DNA of 64,000 nt from Kitasatospora sp052076145 (GCF_052076145.1 NZ_CP197246.1:4216001-4280000); one strand, 5' to 3'; shown: positions 43,103 to 51,693, counted from the first letter of the stretch. A program made the numbers and translations. The notes: generated by a model not told the origin, from the letters alone.

Positions 43103-43396
43103 TCAGGCCGCCGGCGTCTTCGTCGGGGTCTCGTCGGACTTCGTGACGGTGACCGGGCTCACCGCGGGCCGCTGGTCGGCGGTCGCGTTGGCCGTGCTGT
43201 TGGCCGTCGTGGTGCTCTGGGCCGCCGCGTCACCGGTGGTCTCGTCCTCGCGCAGGGCCTTGGTCTCGGCCTTCAGGATGCGCATGGACTTGCCCAGTCC
43301 GCGTGCCATCTCAGGCAGCTTCTTCGAGCCGAACAGTAGGATGATCACAGCCAGCACCACCAGGAGGTGCCAGGGCTCCAGACCGTTGCGCAGCAT
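43103..43396 (-). CDS. tatA: Sec-independent protein translocase TatA
   Basis: 97 residues. The short N-terminal helix (WHLLVVLAVIILLF) is followed by the FG hinge and the amphipathic helix SKKLPEMARGLGKSMRILKAE, the TatA signature. A long Thr/Ala-rich tail follows. TatA oligomers form the conduit for folded proteins with twin-Arg signals. No tatC or tatB lies beside it, so this may be a second tatA/E copy. Codons upstream of the chosen ATG do not look coding. Confidence 0.9.
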   Translation of the reverse strand: MLRNGLEPWHLLVVLAVIILLFGSKKLPEMARGLGKSMRILKAETKALREDETTGDAAAQSTTTANSTANATADQRPAVSPVTVTKSDETPTKTPAA

Positions 43397-43979
43397 CCCT
43401 GACCACCGGTCCCTTCGGAATCTCGCCGTTTCACAGCCGAGCGAGCTTGCCCGGTCTCCTGGCCAGTATGCCTGGCGCGAGCTCCGAACGTATACACCGG
43501 CTGGGAAACGGCAGTCAAAGACCAGACGTCGCCCCGGGTTTCCGCCGGGGAATCTGGTCCATACCTCTGATGGTTCGGCGGGTGCCGGCCGGGGGCTGCT
43601 GTGGCCGCTGTGGCCGGATTTGCCATGGTTCACCGGCCCGGTGGGCGGCGCGAATGTGGTGTTGACGGGCGGCGTGGGTGGCGTCCGGCTCGGTGTGGCG
43701 ACTGACCGGCCGGTACCGGGGGGAGGGGGTGGCGGGCCGTTGTGACTCCGTCAGCTTTGCTGGGGGCGATGGTGGAAAACGGCTAACGGATGACAGATGT
43801 CAAAATCTGTCATCCGTCAATCGCCATCGATGATCCGTCATCCGTTATCCGTCAACGCCCAATCCCCAACCCCTAACGCCCAACCCCCCAACGCGAGAGC
43901 CCCGGACCGACGACGATCGTCGCTCCGGGGCTTCACATGACCCGCGTACGGCCGCTCCGGCGGCCCTGCCCTCTCCCGC
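43397..43979. other. Long intergenic region with hairpin and ATCCGTCA repeats
   Basis: About 580 bases without a convincing gene. The left part is mixed GC-rich sequence. At 43786-43817 a 13-bp perfect stem (ACGGATGACAGAT with its complement) closes a GTCAAA loop. It runs into four near-copies of ATCCGT(C/T)A up to 43853, then a CCCCAACC(C)-rich tract to 43890. No promoter or RNA family is recognised. Confidence 0.6.
43898..43932 (-). terminator. Hairpin terminator of the DHA2 exporter
   Basis: Outer arms AGCCCCGGA and TCCGGGGCT (nine pairs) enclose an inner palindrome CGACGATCGTCG with a small bulge. It lies 48 bases after the exporter stop on the minus strand. Confidence 0.75.
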
Positions 43980-45554
43980 TCAGGCGGCGACGGTCTCCTC
44001 GACCGCCTCGATCTCCTCGGCTCCGGCCGCCTCGCTCGCCGGGGCGGCCGGAAGGTGCCGCATCAGGCGGTACGCCGCGAAGGAGGCCGCGATCATGCAG
44101 ACCAGCCCGACCGTCGCCGCCACGTGCATCCCGTCCACGAAGGCCGCCCGGCTGGTCTCCAGGAGCTGCCCGCCGAGGCGGCCGGGCAGCTGTGCGGCCA
44201 CCGTGACCGCGCCGCCGAGCGTGTCGTGCGCGGCTCGGGCCGCGTCCGCCGGCAGGTCGGAGGGCAGCTTGCCGACCAGCTCCGACTTGTAGACCGCGGC
44301 GCCGGCCGAGCCGAGCAGGGCGATCCCCAGTGAGCTGCCCAGTTCGCTCGCGGTCTCCGAGGTGGCTGAGGCGGCGCCCGCCTGCTCGGCGGGGGCGGCC
44401 GAGACGACCATCTCGGCGGTCAGCGTCATCGTCCCGACCGTCCCGGCGGCCAGCACGCCCGCCGCCGTGAGGATCAGGGCCAGCGGCGAATGCGGCCCGA
44501 CCTGCGTCATCGCCGCGAACCCGACGCCGCCGATCACGAAGCCCCCGGCCATCAGGTGGGCCGGTCGCACCTTGCCCGCCAGTGCCCCGGTGATCCCGAC
44601 CGCCGCACCGACCCCGACGCTCGGCACCAGCGCCCAGAGTGAGGCGATCAGCGGGCTGAAGCCCTTGACCAGTTGGAGGTACTGCGAGGTGAAGAGAGTG
44701 AAGCCCATCATCGCGAACATCGCGATGGTGTTGACGGTGACGGCGCCGGTGAAGGACCGGTTGCGGAAGAGCCCCAGGTCGATCAGCGGGTGGGCCGCGG
44801 TGCGCAGTCGCAGTGCCAGCAGCAGGCCGATGCCGAGCCCGGCGGCGAGGGTCACGGCGGGCAGCACGCTCCAGCCGTCCACGGCGAGGGTCTTGATGCC
44901 GTAGACCGTGGGCAGCACGGTGGCGATCGAGAGCCCGGCGCCCAGCAGGTCGAAGCTGCCGCGCTGCGGGGAGCGGTACTCGGGCAGCAGGGCGGGCGCC
45001 GCGATCAGCACCAGGGCCATCACCGGGACGGCGCCGAGGAAGGCGGAGCCCCACCAGAAGTGGTCCAGCAGCAGGCCGCCGGCCACCGGCCCGAGCGTGG
45101 CGCCACCCATGATCGCGCCGCCCCACGCGGCGAGCGCGGTCTGCCGCTGCTTCTGGTCGTGGAACATGTTGCGGATCAGCGCCAGCGTCGAGGGCATCAG
45201 GGTGGCCCCGGTGACGCCGAGCAGGGCGCGGGCGGCGACCAGCTGCCCGGCGCTGTCGGCGGACGCGGCCAGCAGTGAGGCGGCCAGGAAGCCGCCGGCG
45301 CCGAACATCAGCAGCTTGCGGCGGCCGATCCGGTCACCCAGGGCGCCCATCGGGATGAGCAGCCCGGCCAGCAGGAAGGAGTACATGTCCATGATCCAGA
45401 GCTGCTGGGTGCCGCTCGGCCGGAGGTCCGTACTGATGAACGGGACGGCGAAGAAGAGCACGCCCATGTCCATCGCGATGACGAGGGTCGGGAGCAGGAG
45501 GACGGCGAGGCCGGTCCATTCGCGGCGGCCGGCGAGGCCGGTGGTTGCGGTCAT
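43980..45554 (-). CDS. DHA2-family MFS exporter (SmvA/QacA-like)
   Basis: 524 residues with about 14 helices. Motif D1 is PTLVIAMDMGVLFFAVP, motif A is GALGDRIGRRKL, and motif C is GGATLGPVAGG. The acidic first helix Asp (AMDMG) and the long last loop match SmvA/QacA quaternary-ammonium exporters. The tail is Glu/Ala-rich. It diverges from a TetR gene across 110 bases that hold two near-identical repeats, a classic repressor-exporter layout. Substrate unknown. Confidence 0.93.
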   Translation of the reverse strand: MTATTGLAGRREWTGLAVLLLPTLVIAMDMGVLFFAVPFISTDLRPSGTQQLWIMDMYSFLLAGLLIPMGALGDRIGRRKLLMFGAGGFLAASLLAASADSAGQLVAARALLGVTGATLMPSTLALIRNMFHDQKQRQTALAAWGGAIMGGATLGPVAGGLLLDHFWWGSAFLGAVPVMALVLIAAPALLPEYRSPQRGSFDLLGAGLSIATVLPTVYGIKTLAVDGWSVLPAVTLAAGLGIGLLLALRLRTAAHPLIDLGLFRNRSFTGAVTVNTIAMFAMMGFTLFTSQYLQLVKGFSPLIASLWALVPSVGVGAAVGITGALAGKVRPAHLMAGGFVIGGVGFAAMTQVGPHSPLALILTAAGVLAAGTVGTMTLTAEMVVSAAPAEQAGAASATSETASELGSSLGIALLGSAGAAVYKSELVGKLPSDLPADAARAAHDTLGGAVTVAAQLPGRLGGQLLETSRAAFVDGMHVAATVGLVCMIAASFAAYRLMRHLPAAPASEAAGAEEIEAVEETVAA

Positions 45555-45566
45555 GGATATGACTGT

Positions 45567-45644
45567 ACGGACGTGTCAGACATCTGTCTAGAACAATCGT
45601 CTAACTCAAACGTGCAACACGGACGTGCCAGACATCTGTACAGA
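45567..45644. promoter_or_regulatory. Two 26-bp operator-like repeats
   Basis: Copies at 45567-45592 and 45619-45644 match in 23 of 26 bases (ACGGACGTG-(T/C)-CAGACATCTGT...). Each carries a short dyad, with AGACA-TC-TGTCT in the first copy and CTGTACAG in the second. Their position between divergent exporter and TetR starts makes them the likely TetR binding sites, one per promoter. Confidence 0.75.
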
Positions 45645-45664
45645 TCCTGTCGTACGCTCACCTC

Positions 45665-46258
45665 ATGGGAAATCGGGAAGACCTGCTGGCCGGAGCCAAG
45701 CGCTGCCTCTTCGACAAGGGCTATGGCCGCACCACGGCGCGGGACATCGCCACCGCCGCCGGAGTGAGCCTCGCCGCGATCGGCTACCACTTCGGGTCCA
45801 AGGAAGCGCTGCTCAACGCGGCGATGATGGAGGCCACGGGTGAGTGGGGCGAGGCGGTCGACCGGGCCGTCTCGGCCGAGACGGACAGCACGCTCACGTC
45901 GCAGGAGCGCTTCGCCCGGACGTGGGACAGGGTGGGCGAGACCTTCGTGGAGTACCGGGGGCTCTGGGCGGCGCAGTTCGAGGCGATCGCCCAGATCGAC
46001 CGCACCCCGGAGCTGAAGGAGGTGCTGGCGGGGGCGCAGCGGATGGCCCGGCTGGCGTTGTCGGCGATGTTCCAGGGCCTGCGGGAGGTGCCGGACACCG
46101 ACGACGAGGTCGCGCTGGGGACGCTCTACCAGGCACTGCTCGCCGGTTACGCCATCCAGTGGCTGCTGGACCCCGAGCAGGCGCCGAGCGGGCCGGTGTT
46201 CCTGCGCGGGCTGCGGCTGGCCTCGGAGCGGGTGCTCGGGCCGGTCCCGGCCGGGTAG
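45665..46258 (+). CDS. TetR-family repressor of the adjacent exporter
   Basis: 197 residues. The N-terminal HTH (about 5-50) reads RTTARDIATAAGVSLAAIGYHFGSKEAL, standard for TetR. The C-terminal ligand domain (about 75-190) is helical and typical of TetR_C proteins that guard MFS exporters. By layout it represses the divergent DHA2 gene and itself until a drug binds. Confidence 0.92.
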   Translation: MGNREDLLAGAKRCLFDKGYGRTTARDIATAAGVSLAAIGYHFGSKEALLNAAMMEATGEWGEAVDRAVSAETDSTLTSQERFARTWDRVGETFVEYRGLWAAQFEAIAQIDRTPELKEVLAGAQRMARLALSAMFQGLREVPDTDDEVALGTLYQALLAGYAIQWLLDPEQAPSGPVFLRGLRLASERVLGPVPAG

Positions 46259-46272
46259 AGCCGGGTAGACCC

Positions 46273-46605
46273 TCAGTTGGTGACGGCGGTCAGCAGGACG
46301 ACGGAGTCCTCGTGCGCGAGCAGCCCGTGCCGCACCTGCGGGATCACCTGGAGCTGGCCGGTGACCAGCTCGTGCCGGGCGCCGGCGACGGTGAGGGAGA
46401 CCCGCCCGCGCAGGACCTGGAGGCTGGCGGCGGGCGGGGCGTTGTGCTCGTCCAGCGCGGAGCCTGCCGTCAGGGCGATCACCGTCTGACGCAGGACGCC
46501 GTCGTGCAGGAGCAGGTGGGCGCTGCGGCCGTGCGGGCTCGCGGCTGCCTTGGCCGCGTGTTCCGCGGCGAGCACCGCAAGATCGACAGCTACGGGGTCG
46601 GCCAT
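46273..46605 (-). CDS. Small cupin-domain protein
   Basis: 110 residues forming a single cupin barrel: ALDEHNAPPAASLQVLRGRVSLTV is motif 1-like and PQVRHGLLAHEDSVVLL is motif 2-like. Metal ligands are reduced (one His in each motif), so a binding or regulatory role is as likely as catalysis. It converges with the TetR gene. Confidence 0.82.
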   Translation of the reverse strand: MADPVAVDLAVLAAEHAAKAAASPHGRSAHLLLHDGVLRQTVIALTAGSALDEHNAPPAASLQVLRGRVSLTVAGARHELVTGQLQVIPQVRHGLLAHEDSVVLLTAVTN

Positions 46606-46694
46606 GCAGCGACCCTAGGTCGCGGGCACCGGCGCAGCCACTCGGACCGCCCTCCCCGGGTGCGACCGCGGCGGGTGTCGCCGATGGTGGGTGC

Positions 46695-46964
46695 ATGGCG
46701 ACGAATCAGAATTTCATGGGCGGATTCCAGGTCAACCGGCACATGCTCGCGGCCGGGGCGGCTCTCACGGGCGTCGGGGCGTTGATCGGACTGGCCGGGA
46801 CGGCGATCGTCGGGGTGGCGCTGGTCTCGGCCGGGCGCGGCTGGGTGCAGAAGCTCGAAACCCCGCCGACCGAGCTCGCGTCCCGGACGCTGCACCAGGC
46901 CAAGATGGCCTCGATGGCGGGCCTGGACGCCTGGCGGCACCCGGGCAACGGCACCCCCAACTAG
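46695..46964 (+). CDS. Small membrane protein, unknown
   Basis: 89 residues. A Gly-rich hydrophobic stretch (about 18-47, AAGAALTGVGALIGLAGTAIVG) forms one or two membrane helices, flanked by MATNQNFMGGFQVNRHML and a polar tail (KMASMAGLDAWRHPG). Similar short proteins are common in Streptomyces, but the role is unknown. A hairpin follows the stop. Confidence 0.65.
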   Translation: MATNQNFMGGFQVNRHMLAAGAALTGVGALIGLAGTAIVGVALVSAGRGWVQKLETPPTELASRTLHQAKMASMAGLDAWRHPGNGTPN

Positions 46965-46993
46965 GCCGGTCGCGGCCGGCCAGGGCATGCAGT

Positions 46994-47021
46994 TGGCCCG
47001 CCCCGGGAGTGGGGCGGGCCA
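46994..47021. terminator. Bidirectional hairpin terminator
   Basis: An 11-bp stem (46994-47004 with 47011-47021) lies between the small membrane protein gene and the two minus-strand tRNA genes, convergent to it. Confidence 0.7.
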
Positions 47022-47048
47022 GGCGTCGGCCGGGCGGCCGAAATCTTG

Positions 47049-47122
47049 CACGGGCGGGAGGACTTGAACCCCCAGCCTGCCGTTTTGGAGACGGCTGCTC
47101 TGGCCAATTGAGCTACACCCGT
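47049..47122 (-). tRNA. tRNA-Trp (CCA)
   Basis: 74 bases folding as a complete tRNA: acceptor stem with one T-G pair, D-arm GCTC/GAGC, anticodon stem GCCGT/ACGGC closing loop CTCCAAA (anticodon CCA), T-arm loop TTCAAGT, discriminator G. The 3' CCA is not encoded. The arms differ from the usual Streptomyces tRNA-Trp as I remember it, so it may be a second, divergent copy. Confidence 0.9.
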
Positions 47123-47126
47123 ACGA

Positions 47127-47198
47127 TCCACCCGGCCGGACTTGAACCGGCGTCCCCCGCCTTGTAGGACGGTGCTCTGGCACCTGAGCTACGGGTGG
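47127..47198 (-). tRNA. tRNA-like gene with odd anticodon (ACA)
   Basis: 72 bases on the minus strand, four bases upstream of tRNA-Trp. The acceptor stem CCACCCG/CGGGTGG, D-arm (GCTC/GAGC) and T-arm (GCCGG/CCGGC with TTCAAGT) are perfect. The anticodon arm is abnormal: CCGTC and GCGGG leave two mismatches around loop CTACAAG, giving anticodon ACA (Cys codon UGU), which is almost never used with an unmodified A34. It could be a tRNA pseudogene, or pair differently as CGTCC/GGACG with an eleven-base loop. Confidence 0.6.
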
Positions 47199-47293
47199 TC
47201 GCTGGTCTTGATTCTGTGGCACCGCCCGCACCGGGTCCACAGGTTTTCGGGCCCCGGCCGCGCCCGTTCAGCGCTGCCCGACCCCGTACGCGC

Positions 47294-48976
47294 TCAGGCC
47301 AGTTCGCTGCGCAGCAGCCGCTTGAGGATCTTGCCGGTGGGGTTGCGCGGCAGCTCCGTCGCGCGCAGGTGGACGTGGGCGGGGACTTTGAACGCCGCCA
47401 GTCGTCGGGCGACGTGCTTGCGCAGCCCGTCCGCGTCGACGGTGGCGCCGGGGTGCAGGACGACGACGGCTGCGACCTCCTCGCCGAGGGTCGGGTGCGG
47501 GACGCCGAGCACGGCGGCGTCGGCGACCTCGGGGTGGTCGAAGAGGACGCCCTCCACCTCGACGCAGTAGACGTTCTCACCGCCTCGGATCACCAGGTCC
47601 TTGAGGCGGTCGACGACGTAGATCTCGCCGTCCCGGACGCAGGCCAGGTCGCCGGTGCGGAACCAGCCGTCGCTGAACGCGGCTGCCGTGGCCTCCGGGT
47701 TGTTGCGGTAGCCGTGGAACACCGACTGGCCGCGCAGACGGAGTTCGCCGACCTCGCCGTCGGGCAGCGGACGGCCTTCGGGGTCGGCTATCCGGATCTC
47801 CAGGGCGGGGGAGGGACGGCCGATGCTGTCGGGGTGGGCGAGGTAGCGGGCGCCGATGTTGGCGGTCACGCCGCCGCAGGTCTCGGTGAGGCCGTAGCCG
47901 TTGCGGGCCTCGACGCGGCCGCCGAAGCGGCGGGCGATCCGGCGGGCCAGCTCGGGCGGGGCGGCCGCGCCACCGGTGTTGATCATCTGGAGGGTGGGCA
48001 GGGCCGCTCCGGCGGCGTCCGCAGCGTCGAGCAGGCCGAGTGCGGTGGTCGGGACGCCGACGTACGTGGTGACGCCGTGCTCGGCGATCAGCTCGAGGGC
48101 CGTCGCCGCGTCCCACTTGCGCATCAGCACGGCGGTGCCACCACTGCTCATCACGGGGAAGAGCGAGGTGAAGGCGGCGACGTGGAAGAACGGGAAGGTC
48201 AGCAGGGCCGTCGGCGGTACGACGTCGGCCAGGGTGCCGCCCGCGCAGAGCACCGAAGTGGCCGAGAAGAAACGGGGGTTGGTGGCAGCGGCGCACCATG
48301 CGGCCTGGCCGGCGACCACTCCCTTGGGGCGGCCGGTGGTGCCGGAGGTGTAGAGCAGGGTCGCCGCGCTGTCGGGGGAGAGTGGGCCGAAGTCGGTTTC
48401 GGCGTCGGCTTCGAGGTCGGCTGCGGGGGCGGTGGGTCGGGCTGCCGACCGGAGGGCGGTGATGTCGGCGTCGGTGAGCAGTGGCGTCGGGTGGGCTGCG
48501 AGCCAGGGGGCGAGCCGTTCGGCGCGCTCCGGGTCGGCCACGATCGCGCCGGGGGTGCAGTCGTCCAGGGCGTACGCCAGCTCCTCCGCCTCCCACCAGG
48601 CGTTCAGCGGGACGGCGACCAGGCCGGCCAACTGGGTGGCCCAGAAGGCGATCTGCCACTCGGGGAGGTTGCGCATCGCGATCACCACCCGGTCGCCGGG
48701 GCGCAGGCCGAGGGTGTCGCGGTAGTGGCGGGCCAGGGTGGTGGCGGTGGCGTGGTGCTCGGCGAAGGTCCAGCTGCCGGAGTCGGCGACGAGGAACGTC
48801 CGGTCGCCGTGGGCGAGCGTGCCGGCCAGGAACTCCCGTAGGGTGCGCGGGGCGTGGAGGTAGCGGGGGCCCGCGGGGGTGTGCTCGACCTCGAAGGGCA
48901 TGCCCCGCGCGCAGAGCGCGGCCTGGACACGGGTGACCACGGCGAGGGAGTCGGCGGGCTGCGGTGCGGTTGTCAT
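47294..48976 (-). CDS. Acyl-CoA synthetase (FadD-like AMP ligase)
   Basis: 560 residues of the ANL family. P-loop-like motif LLYTSGTTGRPKGV, A5-type motif NGYGLTET, A7 WFRTGDLA, hinge DRLKDLVIRGGENVY and catalytic Lys near the end (NPTGKILKRLL). It activates a carboxylic acid as acyl-AMP and loads CoA. With an acyl-CoA dehydrogenase gene 149 bases upstream on the same strand it probably forms a fatty or aromatic acid degradation operon. It has no carrier domain, so it is not an NRPS module. Confidence 0.93.
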   Translation of the reverse strand: MTTAPQPADSLAVVTRVQAALCARGMPFEVEHTPAGPRYLHAPRTLREFLAGTLAHGDRTFLVADSGSWTFAEHHATATTLARHYRDTLGLRPGDRVVIAMRNLPEWQIAFWATQLAGLVAVPLNAWWEAEELAYALDDCTPGAIVADPERAERLAPWLAAHPTPLLTDADITALRSAARPTAPAADLEADAETDFGPLSPDSAATLLYTSGTTGRPKGVVAGQAAWCAAATNPRFFSATSVLCAGGTLADVVPPTALLTFPFFHVAAFTSLFPVMSSGGTAVLMRKWDAATALELIAEHGVTTYVGVPTTALGLLDAADAAGAALPTLQMINTGGAAAPPELARRIARRFGGRVEARNGYGLTETCGGVTANIGARYLAHPDSIGRPSPALEIRIADPEGRPLPDGEVGELRLRGQSVFHGYRNNPEATAAAFSDGWFRTGDLACVRDGEIYVVDRLKDLVIRGGENVYCVEVEGVLFDHPEVADAAVLGVPHPTLGEEVAAVVVLHPGATVDADGLRKHVARRLAAFKVPAHVHLRATELPRNPTGKILKRLLRSELA

Positions 48977-49125
48977 GACGTCCTCGGGTCCGGCGGCTGA
49001 GGGTGTCGTGCCAGGGGTGTCGCGCACAGGTGGCGGCAGGCGGTGGCGGCGGGCCGAGTGGGGGTCGGCCCGCCGCCGGGGCGCGGCGGTCGGGTGGGGG
49101 GCACGCCGCCGCGCGGCGAAGGGGC

Positions 49126-50283
49126 CTACAGGCCCAGGGACTTGGCGATGATGGTCTTCATGACCTCGCTGGTGCCGCCGTAGATCCGGAAGACCCGGTT
49201 GTCGGTGTAGAGGCGGGCGATCGGGTACTCCAGGATGTAGCCGTAACCGCCGTGCAGCTGGAGGCACTTGTCGATGACCTCGGAGGCCGACTCGGTGCAG
49301 AAGAGCTTGGCTGCCGCGGCGTCGGCGACGGTCAACTCCCCGTGCTGGTAGAGCTCCAGGGCGCGGTCGACCATCGACTGCTGGGCGACGACCTGCGCCT
49401 CGCACTCGGCCAGGCTGAACTTGGTGTTCTGGAACTCGGCGACGGGCTGGCCGAAGACCTTGCGCTCCTTGACGTACTGGACGGCGAAGCGGACGGCGGC
49501 AGCGGCGGAGGCGTACGCGCCGACGGCGATCGCCAGGCGCTCCTGCACCAGGTTGTGGGTGAGGTAGGAGAAGCCCTTGCCCTCCTCGCCGAGCAGGTCC
49601 GCCACCGGCACGCGGACGTCGGTGAAGGAGAGTTCGGCGGTGTCGGAGGTGCGCAGGCCGATCTTCTTCAGCTTGCGGCCGACGGCGTAGCCCTCGGAGG
49701 CGGTGTCCACGCACAGGATGGACAGCCCGGCCCGGCGGTCGGCCGGGTCGTAGGGCGACGTGCGGCAGACCACGAGCACCAGGTCGGCGAGGACGCCGCC
49801 GGTGATGAAGGTCTTGGCGCCGTTGAGGATGTAGTGGGTGCCGTCCTCGGAGAGCTTGGCGGTGGTGCTGATGCCCGCGAGGTCGGAGCCCGCGCCGGGC
49901 TCGGTCATCGCGATCGCGGTCATGATGTCGCCCGAGACGAAGCCGGGCAGCCAACGCTGCTTCTGCTCCTCGTCGGCGTACTCCAGGATGTACGGGAGCA
50001 CCAGGCCGGTGTGCACGCCCGAGGAGCCGAAGGTGACGCCCGCGCGGGCGCACTCCTCGCTGACCACGGCCTGGTACTTGAACCCGCTCTCGCCCGCGCC
50101 GCCGTACTCCTCGGGCACCTCGATGCCGTAGACGCCGAGTTCGCCGAGCTTGCGGTAGAAGTCGCGCGGCGGGTGGCCGTCGGCCTCCCAGGACTCGTAG
50201 ACCGGGACGACCTCCTTCGCGATGAACTCGCGGATGGTCGACCGGAAGGCCTCGTGGTCCTCGGTGAACACGGTACGGCGCAC
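49126..50283 (-). CDS. Acyl-CoA dehydrogenase
   Basis: 385 residues, the standard length. FAD/substrate motifs: AMTEPGAGSDLAG, FITGG, and the C-terminal QLHGGYGYILEYPIARLYTDNR with IYGGTSEVMK. The catalytic Glu is expected in the IYGGTSE segment, as in short/medium-chain forms. The GTG start has AAGGGAG seven bases upstream. It is likely co-transcribed with the ligase gene downstream and controlled by the divergent double-domain TetR protein. Confidence 0.94.
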   Translation of the reverse strand: MRRTVFTEDHEAFRSTIREFIAKEVVPVYESWEADGHPPRDFYRKLGELGVYGIEVPEEYGGAGESGFKYQAVVSEECARAGVTFGSSGVHTGLVLPYILEYADEEQKQRWLPGFVSGDIMTAIAMTEPGAGSDLAGISTTAKLSEDGTHYILNGAKTFITGGVLADLVLVVCRTSPYDPADRRAGLSILCVDTASEGYAVGRKLKKIGLRTSDTAELSFTDVRVPVADLLGEEGKGFSYLTHNLVQERLAIAVGAYASAAAAVRFAVQYVKERKVFGQPVAEFQNTKFSLAECEAQVVAQQSMVDRALELYQHGELTVADAAAAKLFCTESASEVIDKCLQLHGGYGYILEYPIARLYTDNRVFRIYGGTSEVMKTIIAKSLGL

Positions 50284-50444
50284 GGCTGCGCTCCCTTCGT
50301 GGTGCCGGTTGATCGCCTGACAAGTTAATCCCCGGTAGCTTCCACTGTCCAGCATCGCAGTCAGTGGGTTGTGCATTGCAGGCCGCCATAAGTGAATGGT
50401 TGCTACCCTGGCGAGTACGGCGTGAGTACAGCGTGGGACAGGGG
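50284..50444. promoter_or_regulatory. Divergent promoter, acyl-CoA dehydrogenase / tandem TetR
   Basis: About 160 bases, A/T-rich around 50318-50340 (ACAAGTTAATCCCC). Both promoters must lie here. I see short imperfect dyads but no clear pair of operator repeats. Confidence 0.4.
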
Positions 50445-51659
50445 GTGACGGGCGTGGCGGCTGAGTCGACCGCGCGGAGCGCGGCGCGGCGGCCGCCTGG
50501 GCGCAAGGCGCAGATCCTCGCGGTGGCGGTGGGCCGCTTCCACCGGTACGGCTACCACCGCACCTCGATGGCGGAGGTCGCGGCCGAGGTCGGTATCACG
50601 GCCCCCGCGCTCTACCGTCACTTCCGGGGCAAGCCCGAACTCCTGCGCCAGATCGTCACGTTGGAGCTCTCCGCGCTGCGAGCTGCCGTCATGGCCGGCT
50701 CGGCGGGGCCGTCGGCGCTGTGTGCCGCGCTCGCCGCCACTGCCGTGGACCACCGGGCGCTCGGCACGCTCTGGCAGCGGGACGCCCGGCTGCTGCCCGC
50801 CGCGCACCGGGCCGAACTGCGGCGGGAGTTGCGCGCCGACGTCGCCCTGATGGCCCGGTCGGTCGCAGTGCAGCGGCCGGAACTGTCCCTTGCGGACGCG
50901 GAGTTGCTCAGCTGGTCGGTGCTGTCGGCGTACGCGAGCCTGTCGTACCACACCTTCGCGCCGCCCCGGCGGCGGTTCGAGCAGCTGCTGCGGCGGATCG
51001 GCGGCGAGCTGTTCGAGGTCTCGCCGGCCGGGCCGACGATGGAGGCAGTGCGGGTCTCGCCGGAGCGCGGGCCGGCCTCGGGTGTGTCGGAGTCGCGCCG
51101 GGAGGAGTTGCTGGCGGCGGCCGTCCGGCTGTTCCACGAGCGGGGCTTCGACAGCGTCAGCACCGACCGGCTCGGCGCGGCCGTCGGGATCGCCGGGCCC
51201 AGTGTGTACAAGCACTTCGACACCAAGGCCGAGCTGCTGGCCGCCGCGCTCGTCCGCAGCCGGGAGCGGCTCTGGCACGAGGTGGAGGGCGCGATCGCGG
51301 CCGGTGGCACCCCGGTCGAGGCGCTGGCCGCCGGGCTGCGCGCGTACGTCGGTTTCGCCCTGCGCAACAGCGACTACCTCGGGGCGATGCTCAGCGAGAC
51401 CGAACGGCTGGCCGAGCCGGACCGCAGGGCGGCGCTCGACTTCCGGCGGGACTTCCTGCGGGTCTGGGTCGGGCTGCTCCAGCAGATCCGCCCGGAGTAC
51501 GAGAACGCCGAGGCCCGGATCAGGGTGCACGCGATGTTCGCGGTGGTCAACGACGGTGTGCGCAACCGGCCTTACTGCCTGCGGCCGGATCTGGCCGAGT
51601 GCCTGATCGTGCTCGGCCGTGCCGTGCTGGGCGTCGACCCGGCCGACAGCACGCCGTGA
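50445..51659 (+). CDS. TetR regulator with two tandem TetR domains
   Basis: 404 residues holding two complete TetR units. The first HTH (about 22-65) is MAEVAAEVGITAPALYRHF; the second (about 220-270) is RLGAAVGIAGPSVYKHFDTKAELL. Each is followed by a helical ligand domain. A single chain may thus mimic a TetR dimer or bind two sites. Such tandem TetRs in actinobacteria sit beside acyl-CoA dehydrogenase genes, as here, so acyl-CoA sensing is likely. The GTG at 50445 or 50454 is the start. A hairpin overlaps the stop. Confidence 0.9.
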   Translation: MTGVAAESTARSAARRPPGRKAQILAVAVGRFHRYGYHRTSMAEVAAEVGITAPALYRHFRGKPELLRQIVTLELSALRAAVMAGSAGPSALCAALAATAVDHRALGTLWQRDARLLPAAHRAELRRELRADVALMARSVAVQRPELSLADAELLSWSVLSAYASLSYHTFAPPRRRFEQLLRRIGGELFEVSPAGPTMEAVRVSPERGPASGVSESRREELLAAAVRLFHERGFDSVSTDRLGAAVGIAGPSVYKHFDTKAELLAAALVRSRERLWHEVEGAIAAGGTPVEALAAGLRAYVGFALRNSDYLGAMLSETERLAEPDRRAALDFRRDFLRVWVGLLQQIRPEYENAEARIRVHAMFAVVNDGVRNRPYCLRPDLAECLIVLGRAVLGVDPADSTP

Positions 51660-51693
51660 ACCCCGAGGGGCGGGCCCGCCCCTCGGGGTTCAC
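51656..51693. terminator. Perfect 38-bp palindromic terminator overlapping a stop codon
   Basis: Two 19-base arms (51656-51674 and 51675-51693) are exact inverted copies. The left arm includes the TGA stop of the tandem TetR gene. It also lies just after the convergent small secreted-protein gene, so it can serve both. Confidence 0.85.

Noticed and set aside
47127..47198. Plus-strand reading of the odd tRNA as tRNA-Thr (CTTGTAG loop)
   Set aside because: The D-arm and T-arm sequences and the acceptor stem order exist only on the minus strand.
47294..48976. Acyl-CoA ligase as loading enzyme of the NRPS
   Set aside because: It lies about 35 kb away in an operon with an acyl-CoA dehydrogenase and its own regulator, which fits catabolism better.
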